A stretch of DNA of 64,000 nt from Oceanobacillus oncorhynchi (GCF_000821065.1 NZ_CDGG01000001.1:496001-560000); one strand, 5' to 3'. Shown: positions 8,571 to 18,258, counted from the first letter of the stretch. Program-made: numbers and translations. The notes: a model not told the origin generated them from the sequence alone.

Positions 8571-10229
8571 TTAACGTCCGGAGCTGCGTAATTCAAGAGC
8601 AAATTGCGCCGGCTGAACGGTCGAAAGAATAAACACTTCAGATGATACTTCAGGAGCAGAAGCTGTGAATAAAATCGTGCCCTGATAAGCTGCGTTTTCT
8701 TCTGGTGTCTGTTTACCTTCCTGCAGCCATATTGCATCAGCTCCTGTTAATATATCTGTTGTCACTTCATCGATATCTGCCGCAGGAATTACCTCATAGC
8801 CTAATTTATAGAGAGGAACAATTTCTTCGTCCGCGATGCCGACAGTAATAATCCGCTTTTTGCGGACACCTTCGCTGCGGTCAAATGGGGATTGAAGTAA
8901 ATTTTGCACTGCTATTTCCTCGGCTGATTTTTGATTGCCCTGTGATTTTCCTGTTGCTTTATCAATGGCCTGATCCAAGTCAGCTACAATATCGTCAAAT
9001 GACTCTAAACCAATGGATAAACGGACCAATTCTTCCGTTGTACCGCTTTTTGCCAAGTCCTCATCTGTCAATTGCTGATGGGTTGTAGAAGCAGGGTGGA
9101 TAATAAGCGATTTGGCATCCCCCACATTGGCGACATGAGACCAGAGCTGCACATTATCGATTAGAGTACGGCCTGCTTCTCGTCCGCCTTCAATACCAAA
9201 TGTAATAACTGACCCAAAACCGCCCTTTAAGTATTTTTTAGCAAGCTGATGGGAGGGATGTGATTCCAGCCCCGGGTAGTTGATCCATTCTACAGCAGGG
9301 TGATTTTCCAGGTAAGCTGCTATTTTTTCTGCATTTTCGCTATGCTTCCTGATGCGTAAGTGTAAAGTTTCCAGGCCTTGCAGTAATAAAAAGGCATTTT
9401 GCGGACTAAGCGCAGGTCCGATGTCACGTAATAATTGGACGCGCAGCTTGGTAATGAATGCAGCAGGACCTAAATCCGCATATTTTAAGCCATTATAGCT
9501 CTCATCCGGCTCGATAAAATCAGGGAATTTATCATTATTCCAATCAAATCTGCCGCTGTCGACAACGACACCGCCGATGGTTGTGCCATGTCCGCCAATC
9601 CATTTCGTGGCGGAGTGAACCACAATATCCGCACCCCAGGTTAACGGCTTGGCAAAATAAGGGGCAAATGTATTATCAATAATTAAAGGAATGCGATGAT
9701 TATGAGCAATATCAGCCACCGTTTCGACATCAAAAACATATAAACTTGGATTAGTGATGATTTCTCCAAAAATTGCTTTTGTTTTATCTGTAATTGCAGC
9801 CTCAATAGCATCCGGGTCAGTTCCATCTACAAATTTTACATTGATTCCATAACGGGGGAGCGTGTTGGCAAATAAGTTATACGTCCCGCCATATAGATTG
9901 CTGTCCGCGATAATCTCATCACCGGCACGGGTGATATTTAAAATCGCCATCGTAATAGCTGCCATCCCGGAAGCTAGACCTAAAGCACCGACTCCGTCTT
10001 CTAATTGTGCAATCCGCTGCTCAAATGTATCTACCGTCGGATTCATAATTCGAGTATAGATATTACCTGGCTCTGCTAATCCAAATAAGTTTTGTGCATG
10101 CTCTGTATCACGAAAAACATAAGAGGTTGTTTGATAGATTGGAACAGCACGTGCTCCGGTTGTCGGGTCTGGAACCTGCCCCCCGTGTAACAAAATCGTT
10201 TCGTCTTGCTGTACTGGATAGTTTGACAT
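8571..10229 (-). CDS. metY: O-acetylhomoserine sulfhydrylase (MetY) with a C-terminal extension
   Basis: This PLP enzyme is predicted to make homocysteine from O-acetylhomoserine and sulfide. Residues 1-425 are a full MetY-type Cys/Met-metabolism PLP domain: [11 protein letters not shown] at the N-terminus, and [15 protein letters not shown] with the PLP lysine near residue 210. The chain is 552 residues, about 120 longer than the usual 425-435. After the AIDKATGK end of the enzyme there is a separate segment beginning [13 protein letters not shown] that looks like one Rossmann-like alpha/beta unit. This resembles a degenerate CoA-binding domain, but I cannot assign it. An S-box riboswitch immediately upstream indicates repression by S-adenosylmethionine. 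Confidence 0.9.
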   Translation of the reverse strand: MSNYPVQQDETILLHGGQVPDPTTGARAVPIYQTTSYVFRDTEHAQNLFGLAEPGNIYTRIMNPTVDTFEQRIAQLEDGVGALGLASGMAAITMAILNITRAGDEIIADSNLYGGTYNLFANTLPRYGINVKFVDGTDPDAIEAAITDKTKAIFGEIITNPSLYVFDVETVADIAHNHRIPLIIDNTFAPYFAKPLTWGADIVVHSATKWIGGHGTTIGGVVVDSGRFDWNNDKFPDFIEPDESYNGLKYADLGPAAFITKLRVQLLRDIGPALSPQNAFLLLQGLETLHLRIRKHSENAEKIAAYLENHPAVEWINYPGLESHPSHQLAKKYLKGGFGSVITFGIEGGREAGRTLIDNVQLWSHVANVGDAKSLIIHPASTTHQQLTDEDLAKSGTTEELVRLSIGLESFDDIVADLDQAIDKATGKSQGNQKSAEEIAVQNLLQSPFDRSEGVRKKRIITVGIADEEIVPLYKLGYEVIPAADIDEVTTDILTGADAIWLQEGKQTPEENAAYQGTILFTASAPEVSSEVFILSTVQPAQFALELRSSGR

Positions 10230-10269
10230 TGTATTTCCTCCCTTTTTATTGAAAACACTCTTTTACCTG

Positions 10270-10430
10270 AAAAAAGCTCTCTTCTATAATGAAGAGAGCT
10301 CTGATAACTGACTTAGAACCCTCTCTTATCTTTCAGATGATATATCTGTAGGATGGAGCACCTGAATGTTCAAGTTGCCGGGCTTCACAGGGCCTATTCC
10401 CTCCGCCGCTCTTCATAAGAGATTCTGCTA
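10270..10430 (-). ncRNA. SAM (S-box) riboswitch with intrinsic terminator
   Basis: Read on the minus strand, the leader shows the conserved S-box pieces: CTTATGAAGAG, GGAGGGA, GAAGCCCGGCAAC and AGGTGCTCC, then an anti-terminator region. It ends in a terminator at 10,270-10,302 (AGCTCTCTTC/GAAGAGAGCT followed by six T). The metY start is 41 bases downstream. Binding of SAM should stop transcription. Confidence 0.93.
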
Positions 10431-10617
10431 AATATTTTGAAATTACTTGCGAGTATATAGTTTTACAGGTTAAAAGTCAAGTGTTTTACTAGGGATTAAT
10501 AGATGAAATAAAGTGAATCTTCCTTCAGCGGGGATTTCTTTCATCCTTACTGAAGGAATTATCACAAAAGTATGACCTAAAGGCCTTTGGACGAATCGGG
10601 CCGTTACTGGCTGAAAA

Positions 10618-11529
10618 CTATGCCTTTCTTCTTTTTCTCCGCGGTGCATCCCGGTAAATACTGGCCATATAGATAATAAGTGCAGCCCAAATCAAAGCAA
10701 AGGTAATCATATGATGTACCGTAAAGGTTTCATTATATAGAAATACCCCCAGAAAGAACATAATTGTCGGTGCCACATATTGTAAAAAGCCAACCATTGC
10801 CAATGGAATCCGTTTGGCCCCTGCAGCAAACAGCAGTAAAGGTATTGCTGTAACACCCCCCGCGCCTATAAGTAAAAGATTGTCCGATGTAAACAAAGGA
10901 GAAAAAGTAAAAGATCCTTCTGACGGAACAAATAGTAAATACAATAGAGCAATCGGAGCCACTACAAGTGTTTCAATAGTAAGTCCATACATTGCATGCA
11001 GATGGAGTGTTTTTTTAATCAATCCATAAAAGCCAAAGGTGATGGCCAATAACAGCGAAATCCAAGGGAACACACCATAGCTCAGTGTTAAATAAAGTAC
11101 GCCGATACCGGCAAGGATGAACGATAAGACCTGTCCTTTCGTTGTCTTTTCTTTCAATACAAATACCGCTAATAAAATGCTGATCAAAGGATTGATATAG
11201 TACCCTAAGCTGGCCTGCAGCACATGTCCATGCTGAACCGAAAAAATAAATAGAAACCAGTTAATAGATATAACGATGGAAGCTGTAATGATAGCGATGG
11301 TTTTCTTTTTATCTTTTTTCAGCTCGTGGACCGTTTCAATCAGTTCACGCCAATTACCTGTCACCAGTACTAAAAAAATCATGAAAATTAAGCTCCAGAC
11401 AATCCGGTGGGCTAGTACTTCGCCAGCTGGAACATGTTCAAGAAACTTCCAATAGATTGGAAAGATTCCCCATAATAAATAAGCAGCAAAGGTAATAACC
11501 GCTCCCTGTTGTAAAGATTTATCCTCCAT
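10618..11529 (-). CDS. rarD: RarD-type EamA/DMT membrane transporter
   Basis: The 303-residue, ten-helix protein contains the two EamA repeats typical of the drug/metabolite transporter superfamily. The opening GAVITFAAYLLWGIFPIYWK and the motif LGYYINPLISILLAV are typical of RarD, named for a chloramphenicol-sensitivity phenotype in Gram-negatives. The substrate is unknown. It lies upstream of the metY riboswitch on the same strand, separated by 190 bases; an imperfect CCTTCAG/CTGAAGG inverted repeat at about 10,521-10,556 may end its transcript. Confidence 0.88.
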   Translation of the reverse strand: MEDKSLQQGAVITFAAYLLWGIFPIYWKFLEHVPAGEVLAHRIVWSLIFMIFLVLVTGNWRELIETVHELKKDKKKTIAIITASIVISINWFLFIFSVQHGHVLQASLGYYINPLISILLAVFVLKEKTTKGQVLSFILAGIGVLYLTLSYGVFPWISLLLAITFGFYGLIKKTLHLHAMYGLTIETLVVAPIALLYLLFVPSEGSFTFSPLFTSDNLLLIGAGGVTAIPLLLFAAGAKRIPLAMVGFLQYVAPTIMFFLGVFLYNETFTVHHMITFALIWAALIIYMASIYRDAPRRKRRKA

Positions 11530-11621
11530 TATCCATTCCTGCCTTCTGAAAAAATTAAACTAAAACCAATATTAAAACTTTATGAGGCAGGAAGCAATAA
11601 CTTTTAAATAATGTATTCCGT

Positions 11622-11657
11622 AAAACGAAGCTTCATGGAGCGGGAGCTTTGTTTTAT
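11622..11657. repeat. AAACGAAGC-type hairpin
   Basis: AAAACGAAGCT ... AGCTTTGTTTT forms an 11-bp stem between the divergent rarD and methionine gamma-lyase genes. Hairpins starting with AAAACGAA also occur near 8,449 and at 13,038, suggesting a recurrent small element in this genome. Confidence 0.5.
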
Positions 11658-11780
11658 TTGTACGAAATATTAGATATTTTTTTGAGCCGGAAACATTTCC
11701 AACAGCACAGGAATACTTTATCATAAAGAGAGAGAGACTTATCTGAATTATTACCTTTATCAGGATCGGGGAGAATATAA

Positions 11781-12959
11781 ATGAGCAAAAAGTTTAAACA
11801 TATGGAAACAGCAATGATTCACGAAGGGTACGATTCCAAAGAGCTGCTTGGCAGTTTAACACCGCCCATTTTTCAAACATCTACATTTACCTTTGACACA
11901 GCGGAGCAGGGGGAGGCACGTTTTGCCGGAGAGGAAGAAGGACATGTCTATACGCGTGTCAGTAATCCGACCGTGCAAATACTGGAACAAAAGCTGGCCG
12001 CATTGGAAAAGGCTGAAAAAGGACTGGCATTTGCCTCGGGGATGGCTGCCATATCTGCCGTTTTGATTGCACTCACCAAAGCAAATGACCATATTATTTG
12101 CTCGTCCGGACTATACGGCTGTACCTTTGGACTGTTGTCGATGATGGATAAAAAATATAATATCCAGACAGATTATATAGCTATGACAGATGCGGAAAGT
12201 ATAGAGGGAAAAATCAGGCCAGAAACAAAGGTATTTTATATTGAGACGCCGATTAACCCGACAATGGAAGTAATTGATTTGAAATTAGTGATTGATATTG
12301 CTAAGCGGCATAATATTTTAGTTGTGGTGGATAATACATTTTCTACACCGTACCTGCAGCGTCCGTTGGAATTGGGGGCAGATGTGGTAGTGCATAGCGC
12401 GACAAAATATTTAAGCGGTCATGGTGATGTGATTGCGGGCATCGCCGCAGGAAATAACGAATTAATGGAGCAAATCGCAGCAACGACGCAAAAGGATATT
12501 GGCGGTGTGCTTTCGCCGTTTGATGCCTGGCTGGTTGTTCGCGGAATGAAGACATTGCCGCTCCGAATGGATAAACATTCGGATAATGCCCTGCAAATTA
12601 CAGAAAAACTAAAGCAGCATCCAAAGATTAAGCATGTATTTTATCCGGGTGATCCGGATGCGGAAGGCTATTCAATTATGAAAAAACAAATGAAATCTGG
12701 CGGGGGCACCTTATCTTTTGAGATAGACGGCGGAAAGAAAGAAGCGCAGACTTTTCTGAATAAACTTCAATTTATAAACATCGCTGTCAGTCTTGGAGAT
12801 ACAGAAACATTGATTCAGCATCCGGCAACCATGACACATGCTGTGATTCCTGATGAACAACGCCGGAAAATGGGAATAACAGACGCTCTGATTCGGTTAT
12901 CTGTCGGAATAGAGGCATGGCAGGATATTTGGGAGGACTTGGAGCAGGCGCTGACATAA
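11781..12959 (+). CDS. Methionine gamma-lyase (PLP-dependent)
   Basis: This 392-residue Cys/Met-metabolism PLP enzyme is predicted to cleave L-methionine into methanethiol, 2-oxobutyrate and ammonia. The PLP lysine lies in HSATKYLSGHGD near residue 210. The segment SSGLYGCTFGLL near residue 112 carries the Tyr and Cys pair that marks methionine gamma-lyases; cystathionine gamma-lyases usually lack this Cys. The ribosome binding site is CGGGGAGA. No S-box precedes it. Beside the SAM-repressed metY it suggests local control of methionine level in both directions. Cystathionine or homocysteine lyase activity is the main alternative. Confidence 0.8.
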   Translation: MSKKFKHMETAMIHEGYDSKELLGSLTPPIFQTSTFTFDTAEQGEARFAGEEEGHVYTRVSNPTVQILEQKLAALEKAEKGLAFASGMAAISAVLIALTKANDHIICSSGLYGCTFGLLSMMDKKYNIQTDYIAMTDAESIEGKIRPETKVFYIETPINPTMEVIDLKLVIDIAKRHNILVVVDNTFSTPYLQRPLELGADVVVHSATKYLSGHGDVIAGIAAGNNELMEQIAATTQKDIGGVLSPFDAWLVVRGMKTLPLRMDKHSDNALQITEKLKQHPKIKHVFYPGDPDAEGYSIMKKQMKSGGGTLSFEIDGGKKEAQTFLNKLQFINIAVSLGDTETLIQHPATMTHAVIPDEQRRKMGITDALIRLSVGIEAWQDIWEDLEQALT

Positions 12960-13037
12960 TTAAAATAGGGGATTCAGTTATTTGCCGGAAAAAGAACGTT
13001 TTATATAGAAGAAATAGCAGATACGCAAGCTATGGGT

Positions 13038-13084
13038 AAAACGAAACTTCATTAACCCTTTCACGCTGAATGAAGTTTCGTTTT
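13038..13084. terminator. Bidirectional terminator after the methionine gamma-lyase gene
   Basis: Perfect 16-bp stem AAAACGAAACTTCATT/AATGAAGTTTCGTTTT with a 15-base loop. Confidence 0.8.
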
Positions 13085-13145
13085 GTGCTATGATAAGAGC
13101 AGAATTCCCTTTTTTATTGGAAAAAAAGTGATGGGAGCAGGATAT

Positions 13146-14585
13146 ATGGGCGTTTACTCAATCATAATTGGATTAATTTTTGTTATAAATATTGCGTTAG
13201 CTATATCCATTATTTTTCTGGAAAGGAAGGATCCGACCTCTTCCTGGGCATGGGTAATGGTATTGCTGTTCATCCCTATTTTAGGATTTATTCTTTATTT
13301 AATTTTTGGACGGCCCATCAGCAATCGCCGGATATTCAAATGGGATCAGCGGAGCCGGATGGATGTGAAGAAGGCTGTACAAAAACAAATCAATGCCATT
13401 GAGGATGACGCTTTCCTGTTAAATCATGACGATTTAAAAAAACATCAGGATTTAGTCTATCTTCATCTCCGTAATGACAATGCTGTTTATACAGATAATA
13501 ATGGCGTAGATATTTTTACAGATGGACATGAAAAATTTGAGGCTCTTTTAGAAGATATCAATCGGGCAAAGCATCATATTCATGTACAATATTATATTAT
13601 GCGGAGTGACGGGCTAGGGAGCAGGCTTGCGAATGCATTAATAAGAAAAGCAAAAGAGGGGGTATGCGTCCGGCTTTTGTATGATGATATGGGCTCCAGG
13701 TCACTTAAGAAAAGCTACATAAAAAAATTAAAAGAAGCGGGCGTTCTGGTAGAAGCATTTTTCCCATCGAAATTTATTATTAATTTTAAAATCAATTACC
13801 GGAATCATCGCAAGCTCACGATTATTGATGGAGAAATCGGATACATTGGCGGTTTTAATGTTGGAGATGAATACCTGGGAATGAAAAGCAAATTTGGTTA
13901 TTGGCGTGATACTCATTTGCGGGTGATAGGTGATGCAGTGCAAAGTATGCAGACACGCTTTGTATTGGATTGGAATCAGGCCTCGAAGCAGAAAATTCCT
14001 TACGAAGAAGAGCATTTTCAAACTATCTCTGGAGGGAATATAGGGATGCAGATTGTCTCCAGCGGACCCGATTCGGAGTATGAGCAAATCAAAAACGGAT
14101 ATATTAAGATGATTATGGAAGCAGAAGAGTATATCTATATTCAGACACCTTATTTTATACCAGATGAAAGCTTGCGTGATGCACTGCGTATTGCCGTGCT
14201 ATCCGGAGTAGATGTCAAAATTATGATTCCCAATAAACCGGACCATCCCTTTGTTTACTGGGCAACCATGTATTATTGCGGGGATCTGCTTGGCGCCGGT
14301 GCAGAGATTTTTATTTACCAGAATGGATTTCTGCATGCTAAAACCATTATTGTCGATGGAAGAATAGCTTCTGTCGGTACGGCAAATATTGATGTAAGAA
14401 GCTTTCGGCTCAATTTTGAAGTCAATGCATTTTTATATGATATTGAAGTTGTGCGTCGGCTGATGGTCGATTTCGACAAAGATTTGGCGCATTCTACACA
14501 AATGACGAAAAAGTTATATGACAAACGTTCTATCGGAATTCGTTTTAAGGAATCCGTCTCGCGTTTAATATCACCAGTTTTATAA
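13146..14585 (+). CDS. cls: Cardiolipin synthase (phospholipase D family)
   Basis: The 479-residue membrane enzyme joins two phosphatidylglycerol molecules to make cardiolipin. Two N-terminal transmembrane segments (about residues 1-55) precede two phospholipase D domains. These carry the HKD motifs NHRKLTIIDGEIGYIGG near residue 218 and HAKTIIVDGRIASVG near 396. I chose the ATG at 13,146, which follows GGGAGCAGG and gives the usual family length. The open frame continues 21 codons upstream into the preceding terminator stem, which makes the longer form unlikely. Confidence 0.9.
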   Translation: MGVYSIIIGLIFVINIALAISIIFLERKDPTSSWAWVMVLLFIPILGFILYLIFGRPISNRRIFKWDQRSRMDVKKAVQKQINAIEDDAFLLNHDDLKKHQDLVYLHLRNDNAVYTDNNGVDIFTDGHEKFEALLEDINRAKHHIHVQYYIMRSDGLGSRLANALIRKAKEGVCVRLLYDDMGSRSLKKSYIKKLKEAGVLVEAFFPSKFIINFKINYRNHRKLTIIDGEIGYIGGFNVGDEYLGMKSKFGYWRDTHLRVIGDAVQSMQTRFVLDWNQASKQKIPYEEEHFQTISGGNIGMQIVSSGPDSEYEQIKNGYIKMIMEAEEYIYIQTPYFIPDESLRDALRIAVLSGVDVKIMIPNKPDHPFVYWATMYYCGDLLGAGAEIFIYQNGFLHAKTIIVDGRIASVGTANIDVRSFRLNFEVNAFLYDIEVVRRLMVDFDKDLAHSTQMTKKLYDKRSIGIRFKESVSRLISPVL

Positions 14586-14614
14586 GACAAACTAGACAGC
14601 AGGAGGCAATATAA

Positions 14615-15130
14615 ATGAAAGCAAAACCTTGTTCCGCATCATTAGCTTTAAAAACAACACATATCCTTCCGCCGGATACGAATCAATATGATACGTTATT
14701 TGGCGGAAAATTAATGGCGCATCTTGATGATATCGGTGCGATTGCAGCAGTAAAGCATGCAAATAGCCCGGTGGTAACAGCTTCTACGGATTCTGTAGAT
14801 TTCTTAGCGCCTGTAAAAGTTGGCCAATATATTTCGATTGAAGCATTTGTGACCTGGACACATCACACCTCCATGGAGGTATTTATCCGGGCAATCACCG
14901 AAGATATCCGGACCGGGGAAAGAACAGCATGTACAACAGCGTTTATGACGTTTGTAGCGATTGATGAAGCGGGCAAACCGATTAAAGTGCCATCCGTTTA
15001 TCCGGAAACCGACGATGAAAAGATGCTTCATGAAAGTGCACCGCTGCGTGCCAACCGCCGTGCGGAGCGGAGAAAGCAATCTAAGCAGCTTGCAGAAACC
15101 TTTGGAACCGTCTATGGAACAGAAAAATAA
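14615..15130 (+). CDS. ykhA: Acyl-CoA thioesterase, hotdog fold (YkhA type)
   Basis: The 171-residue cytoplasmic protein is a BFIT/Acot-type acyl-CoA thioesterase. The family motif is seen as NQYDTLFGGKLMAHLDDIG near residue 22, followed by TASTDSVDFLAPVKVG. The C-terminus is basic and extended (RANRRAERRKQSK). It starts 30 bases after cls with AGGAGG, so the two may be cotranscribed and act in lipid turnover. The usual YkhA length is similar. Confidence 0.87.
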   Translation: MKAKPCSASLALKTTHILPPDTNQYDTLFGGKLMAHLDDIGAIAAVKHANSPVVTASTDSVDFLAPVKVGQYISIEAFVTWTHHTSMEVFIRAITEDIRTGERTACTTAFMTFVAIDEAGKPIKVPSVYPETDDEKMLHESAPLRANRRAERRKQSKQLAETFGTVYGTEK

Positions 15131-15140
15131 GATAGATCGT

Positions 15141-15187
15141 AAAAAGCCGGTTAAAATCACAACATATGATTTTAACCGGCTTTTTAT
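15141..15187. terminator. Bidirectional terminator
   Basis: Stem AAAAAGCCGGTTAAAATCA/TGATTTTAACCGGCTTTTT between the convergent thioesterase and ydbT genes. Confidence 0.9.
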
Positions 15188-15195
15188 ATATTGTA

Positions 15196-16659
15196 TTACA
15201 CTTTTTCCCGATAAGAATACCAGTCAGCAATTGAATAACTATCCGCTGTTCGCAGCTCTTTAATGACAAAATGGCGTCCTGCGCCTTTATTTAAAATAGC
15301 CATGTCCAGCGTTGCAAGGGACTGCTTTCGGTGAAGCAGATGCTGTTTCTGCTGCAAGGCCTGGATCCTTCGATGCGGAATAATCGCAGTATCCTTGCTG
15401 ATTGTTCGTGTCTGAATCGTTATCTGCTGTTCATCAATCGCATAGCCGATGGATTTGAATACAGCAAACCCCATTATCCCGAGGACCAGCATAATAATTG
15501 CAGGTATCCAGATATAGGATACGAAGAAAATACCTGTAATGATAACAGCTAATAACGGAAGATTGATGGACCGCCATAGATAATAAGGTAAGGCTTTTTT
15601 CGGCGGATGAATCAGATTCTCCGTACGATAGCTATACTCCGGTAAAAATTCACTTAGAAAAGCTGCAAATTCTTTCTTGCGGAGCAGCGGGAAAATAATC
15701 GTATTTACTTCCTGACTGCTATTTATCTCTCCGCTTGCAATTTCAACATAAGGTCTGGCAAAGCCAAATAGTTGATGAATAGGGGATTCCTTCATCCCCA
15801 CTGCCTGTATTCTTTTTAATGGAATGGTTGTTTGTTTTTTCTCTAATAACCCTCTGGTAATAAATAGTTCTTTTTCATAACGGGTAATGGTAAAATTCCA
15901 ATCTTTAATCACCGTATATAGAATACTTAATAACCATAAAAAGATGAGAACGATAATCGCTAAAATAATGATAATTTGCATGCCGAGAGACAGAAGCCAG
16001 CGTGTCGCATCATCGTAAAATTGGTCTGGAATCAAAGTTTCAACCTGAGAAAAGGCAACCCCGAAGAGCCCGATTAAAATTCCGAAGCTTGCTGAGGTGG
16101 AGCCGGTAATCAACAGGGCTTGAATTGTTATTGTCCGTTTAGGGAGGTGAGCTTCATCCTGCTCCTGCTGTTCGTTATCTGATACCTCGGTTTCCAGCTC
16201 CCCGGTTTCCGGTACGTGTTTCTTGTATTTTAATTCATCATGCAGCATGCGCCCGTCCTCCATACGGACCGCAGACAGCGCGGCATCTGTAGAGGAGTCA
16301 TTCCCTGCAGTTTCAATGGCTACTTTGGTTAACCCGAAGATGCGGTGAATAACATTCTGTGATAAATCAATAGACTGAATCCGATGCTTGGAAATCGTGC
16401 GTTTTTTACGAATGAGAATTCCGCGTTCGATACGTAACTGGTCTTCCTCTAATTGATAGGTGAAACGAAGCCATGATAAAAAGCTGAATAAAATAATTAA
16501 TCCGATGATTACAAGCAAACCGATTATCAGATAAAAGGTATTACTGTTTCTGATAATGACAATAGCAATAGGTAAAAGCCCAATGATAGATTGTTTCAAT
16601 GATTGAATAATATTAAATATTACTGCAGCGGGGTGCAGTCGTTTCGGATTAGACATCAT
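15196..16659 (-). CDS. ydbT: YdbT-like membrane protein with bacterial PH domains
   Basis: The 487-residue membrane protein has several hydrophobic pairs separating bPH2 (DUF304) domains. Repeated motifs such as RIERGILIRKKRTISKHRIQ, ITRGLLEKKQTTIPLKRIQA and IQTRTISKDTAIIPHRRIQA mark three such units. It overlaps the preceding ydbS by 11 bases, giving translational coupling. The pair matches B. subtilis YdbS-YdbT, which has been linked to resistance to antimicrobial compounds from competing Bacillus. The biochemical role is unknown. Confidence 0.85.
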   Translation of the reverse strand: MMSNPKRLHPAAVIFNIIQSLKQSIIGLLPIAIVIIRNSNTFYLIIGLLVIIGLIILFSFLSWLRFTYQLEEDQLRIERGILIRKKRTISKHRIQSIDLSQNVIHRIFGLTKVAIETAGNDSSTDAALSAVRMEDGRMLHDELKYKKHVPETGELETEVSDNEQQEQDEAHLPKRTITIQALLITGSTSASFGILIGLFGVAFSQVETLIPDQFYDDATRWLLSLGMQIIIILAIIVLIFLWLLSILYTVIKDWNFTITRYEKELFITRGLLEKKQTTIPLKRIQAVGMKESPIHQLFGFARPYVEIASGEINSSQEVNTIIFPLLRKKEFAAFLSEFLPEYSYRTENLIHPPKKALPYYLWRSINLPLLAVIITGIFFVSYIWIPAIIMLVLGIMGFAVFKSIGYAIDEQQITIQTRTISKDTAIIPHRRIQALQQKQHLLHRKQSLATLDMAILNKGAGRHFVIKELRTADSYSIADWYSYREKV

Positions 16660-17131
16660 CTTGCTCCACCCTTGCTAATTCAGAAATTTGATCGCGTAAA
16701 TCATATGCTTCCTCTTCTAATAAAGCAGGTATCTGATGTGTTGTCGCTGCCGTTGATATTTCCAGGGTGGCCAGCTTATATTTTTTCAAGACGGGCCCTT
16801 GCTGTGTATCGACATGCTGGACACGAATCATTGGTACAATTGTCCGCGTTACTATAAGAATCCCATGTTGTATGTAAATCTCCTGATCGTAGACCTGATA
16901 ACGCCATCTGCGCCATCTTAATTTTGGAATAATCAAAGCGGTGATGATCCATTCCGCCACGGTAAGACCGGCAATGATGAAAACAATCCAGAGCGGCAGA
17001 AAATCGAAAATAATATACACAACAATTGCTCCAATGGTTATCAATAAAAAGATGAGTGCATATATATGTGCTGTAAGCTGCCATGCTTTGATAGCATCTG
17101 TAGCAATTTTTACATTAGGCTGTTCCCGCAT
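16649..17131 (-). CDS. ydbS: YdbS-like membrane protein with a bacterial PH domain
   Basis: The 160-residue protein has two transmembrane helices (about residues 20-65), then one bPH2 domain with YIQHGILIVTRTIVPMIRVQ and HVDTQQGP. It is the first gene of the ydbS-ydbT operon, with AAGGAGTGG before the ATG. It probably forms a membrane complex with YdbT; the evidence is linkage and shared domain only. Confidence 0.85.
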   Translation of the reverse strand: MREQPNVKIATDAIKAWQLTAHIYALIFLLITIGAIVVYIIFDFLPLWIVFIIAGLTVAEWIITALIIPKLRWRRWRYQVYDQEIYIQHGILIVTRTIVPMIRVQHVDTQQGPVLKKYKLATLEISTAATTHQIPALLEEEAYDLRDQISELARVEQDDV

Positions 17132-17339
17132 GCATTTCCACTCCTTGTTTTTTGACTGCTTCTATCATACAACAGATGGGGAGGTTTAGAAAAAAATTTA
17201 AGAATAGCTTAAGAAAATCCAAATATATCAGTGAACCGCCGTCTATCCATAGAGATTACTTTAGGAAGTATAGGACAGAGGTTCATCATACATTTGGATT
17301 TTTTAAAAGAAAAAGAAAAGAATGTTTATATAAATAGCC

Positions 17340-17550
17340 GCTCCAACGGGTTTCATGGAGGGAGTAATCTTCAATGTTGTCAGGATAATGCGACCGCTGC
17401 GACGGGTTATGGTGGGGTGAGTAATCGCAACCCCAGAAAAACACTACGCTTTCCATGGGCCCCGAGCTCATCTCCTTTAAAGAAGACTTGCTGATTGGCA
17501 AGCCGACAGGCGCAGACAGAAGCATAGTCGCACTTATGCCCCGCGGGTAG
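17340..17550. repeat. GC-rich dispersed repeat (copy 2, inverted relative to copy 1)
   Basis: Bases about 17,398-17,550 are the reverse complement of about 82-235, sharing for example CGAGCTCATCTCCTTTAAAG and the GCCCCGCG end. It also contains TGTTGTCAGGATAATG, a variant of which recurs in the repeat at 22,030. Part of the 790-base gap between ydbS and the HxlR gene; no real gene is seen in the gap. Confidence 0.8.
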
Positions 17551-17594
17551 AAAAAAAGAAGTACGCTTTTTTCTAGGAGGTCTTCACCCTGGGC

Positions 17595-17665
17595 CTGGGA
17601 CTGCGATTACTCGTCCCATCGAAGAGCTTTTGCGATTACTCGCCCCATCAAACCCGTCGCTAGAA
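17595..17665. repeat. Two tandem copies of a GCGATTACTCG motif
   Basis: CTGCGATTACTCGTCCCATC and TTGCGATTACTCGCCCCATC lie about 28 bases apart, followed by AAACCCGTCGC. The same motif occurs in the repeats at 1-240, 17,340 and 22,000. Confidence 0.65.
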
Positions 17666-17730
17666 TTTGCGTTATTTCTTTGAAAGAAAGCAAATGAAGC
17701 ATATTTCTTCAAAGATGGGAGCGGAGGGAA

Positions 17731-17833
17731 GTCGACTCCTGCGGGAAAGGCAACAGGTAGACCTGAGCAGGAAGTGGTTTTCTTCCGAGGAGACTGATCC
17801 GTTGCCCGCGGAAAGCGACTTTCCGGAGCGGAC
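17731..17833. repeat. Bacillaceae-type GC-rich hairpin repeat
   Basis: GACTCCTGCGGGAAAGGCAA pairs loosely with GTTGCCCGCGGAAAGCGAC about 60 bases later to give one long imperfect stem. From memory, very similar sequences are scattered through intergenic regions of several Bacillaceae genomes. Role unknown. Confidence 0.6.
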
Positions 17834-17925
17834 ATCTCTTTGGCAAGAACACTAGTGATTTAAAGACAAAGCGGTGTTCTTGTATTTCTTATAAAATAAA
17901 AGATTTCTAGATATAAGAGAAAGGT

Positions 17926-18258
17926 TTACTTCACTTCGTTATCGGCTGCATCATCTGCTGAGACATATTCTTCCGCCCAGCGCTGAATATCTTTAATAAC
18001 AGGCTCCAGTGCTTTTCCTTTCTCTGATAAGGTGTATTCAATACGAACTGGAAATTCCGAATAGATATTCCGCTCGACAATCCCTTCTTTTTCCAGTAAT
18101 TTCAAACGATCCGATAGTAAACGGCCGCTGATTGGGAGATCTGCTTCCATCTCTGAAAAACGTTTTGCCCCTTTTAATAGTTCAAATAAAATAAGACCGA
18201 CCCAGCGTGTACTTAATAAGACCATTGCTTTTTCAAAACGTGGACATAATTGATCCAT
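17926..18258 (-). CDS. HxlR family regulator, probably redox-sensing (YodB-like)
   Basis: The 110-residue winged-helix regulator has a Cys at position 5 (MDQLCPRFEKAM), at the place of the redox-active Cys6 of B. subtilis YodB. The conserved HxlR motifs RWVGLILFELL and RFSEMEADLPISGRLLSDRL follow. I chose the start at 18,258, which follows GGGGGTGG; the open frame runs 17 codons further up without a site. A palindrome at 18,308-18,331 is a likely operator. It is divergent from the aminopeptidase gene. Sensing of quinones, aldehydes or disulfide stress is inferred from the Cys only. Confidence 0.82.
   Translation of the reverse strand: MDQLCPRFEKAMVLLSTRWVGLILFELLKGAKRFSEMEADLPISGRLLSDRLKLLEKEGIVERNIYSEFPVRIEYTLSEKGKALEPVIKDIQRWAEEYVSADDAADNEVK

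Noticed and set aside
13083..13145. Longer N-terminus for cardiolipin synthase
   Set aside because: It begins within the preceding terminator stem, and a better start with GGGAGCAGG lies at 13,146.
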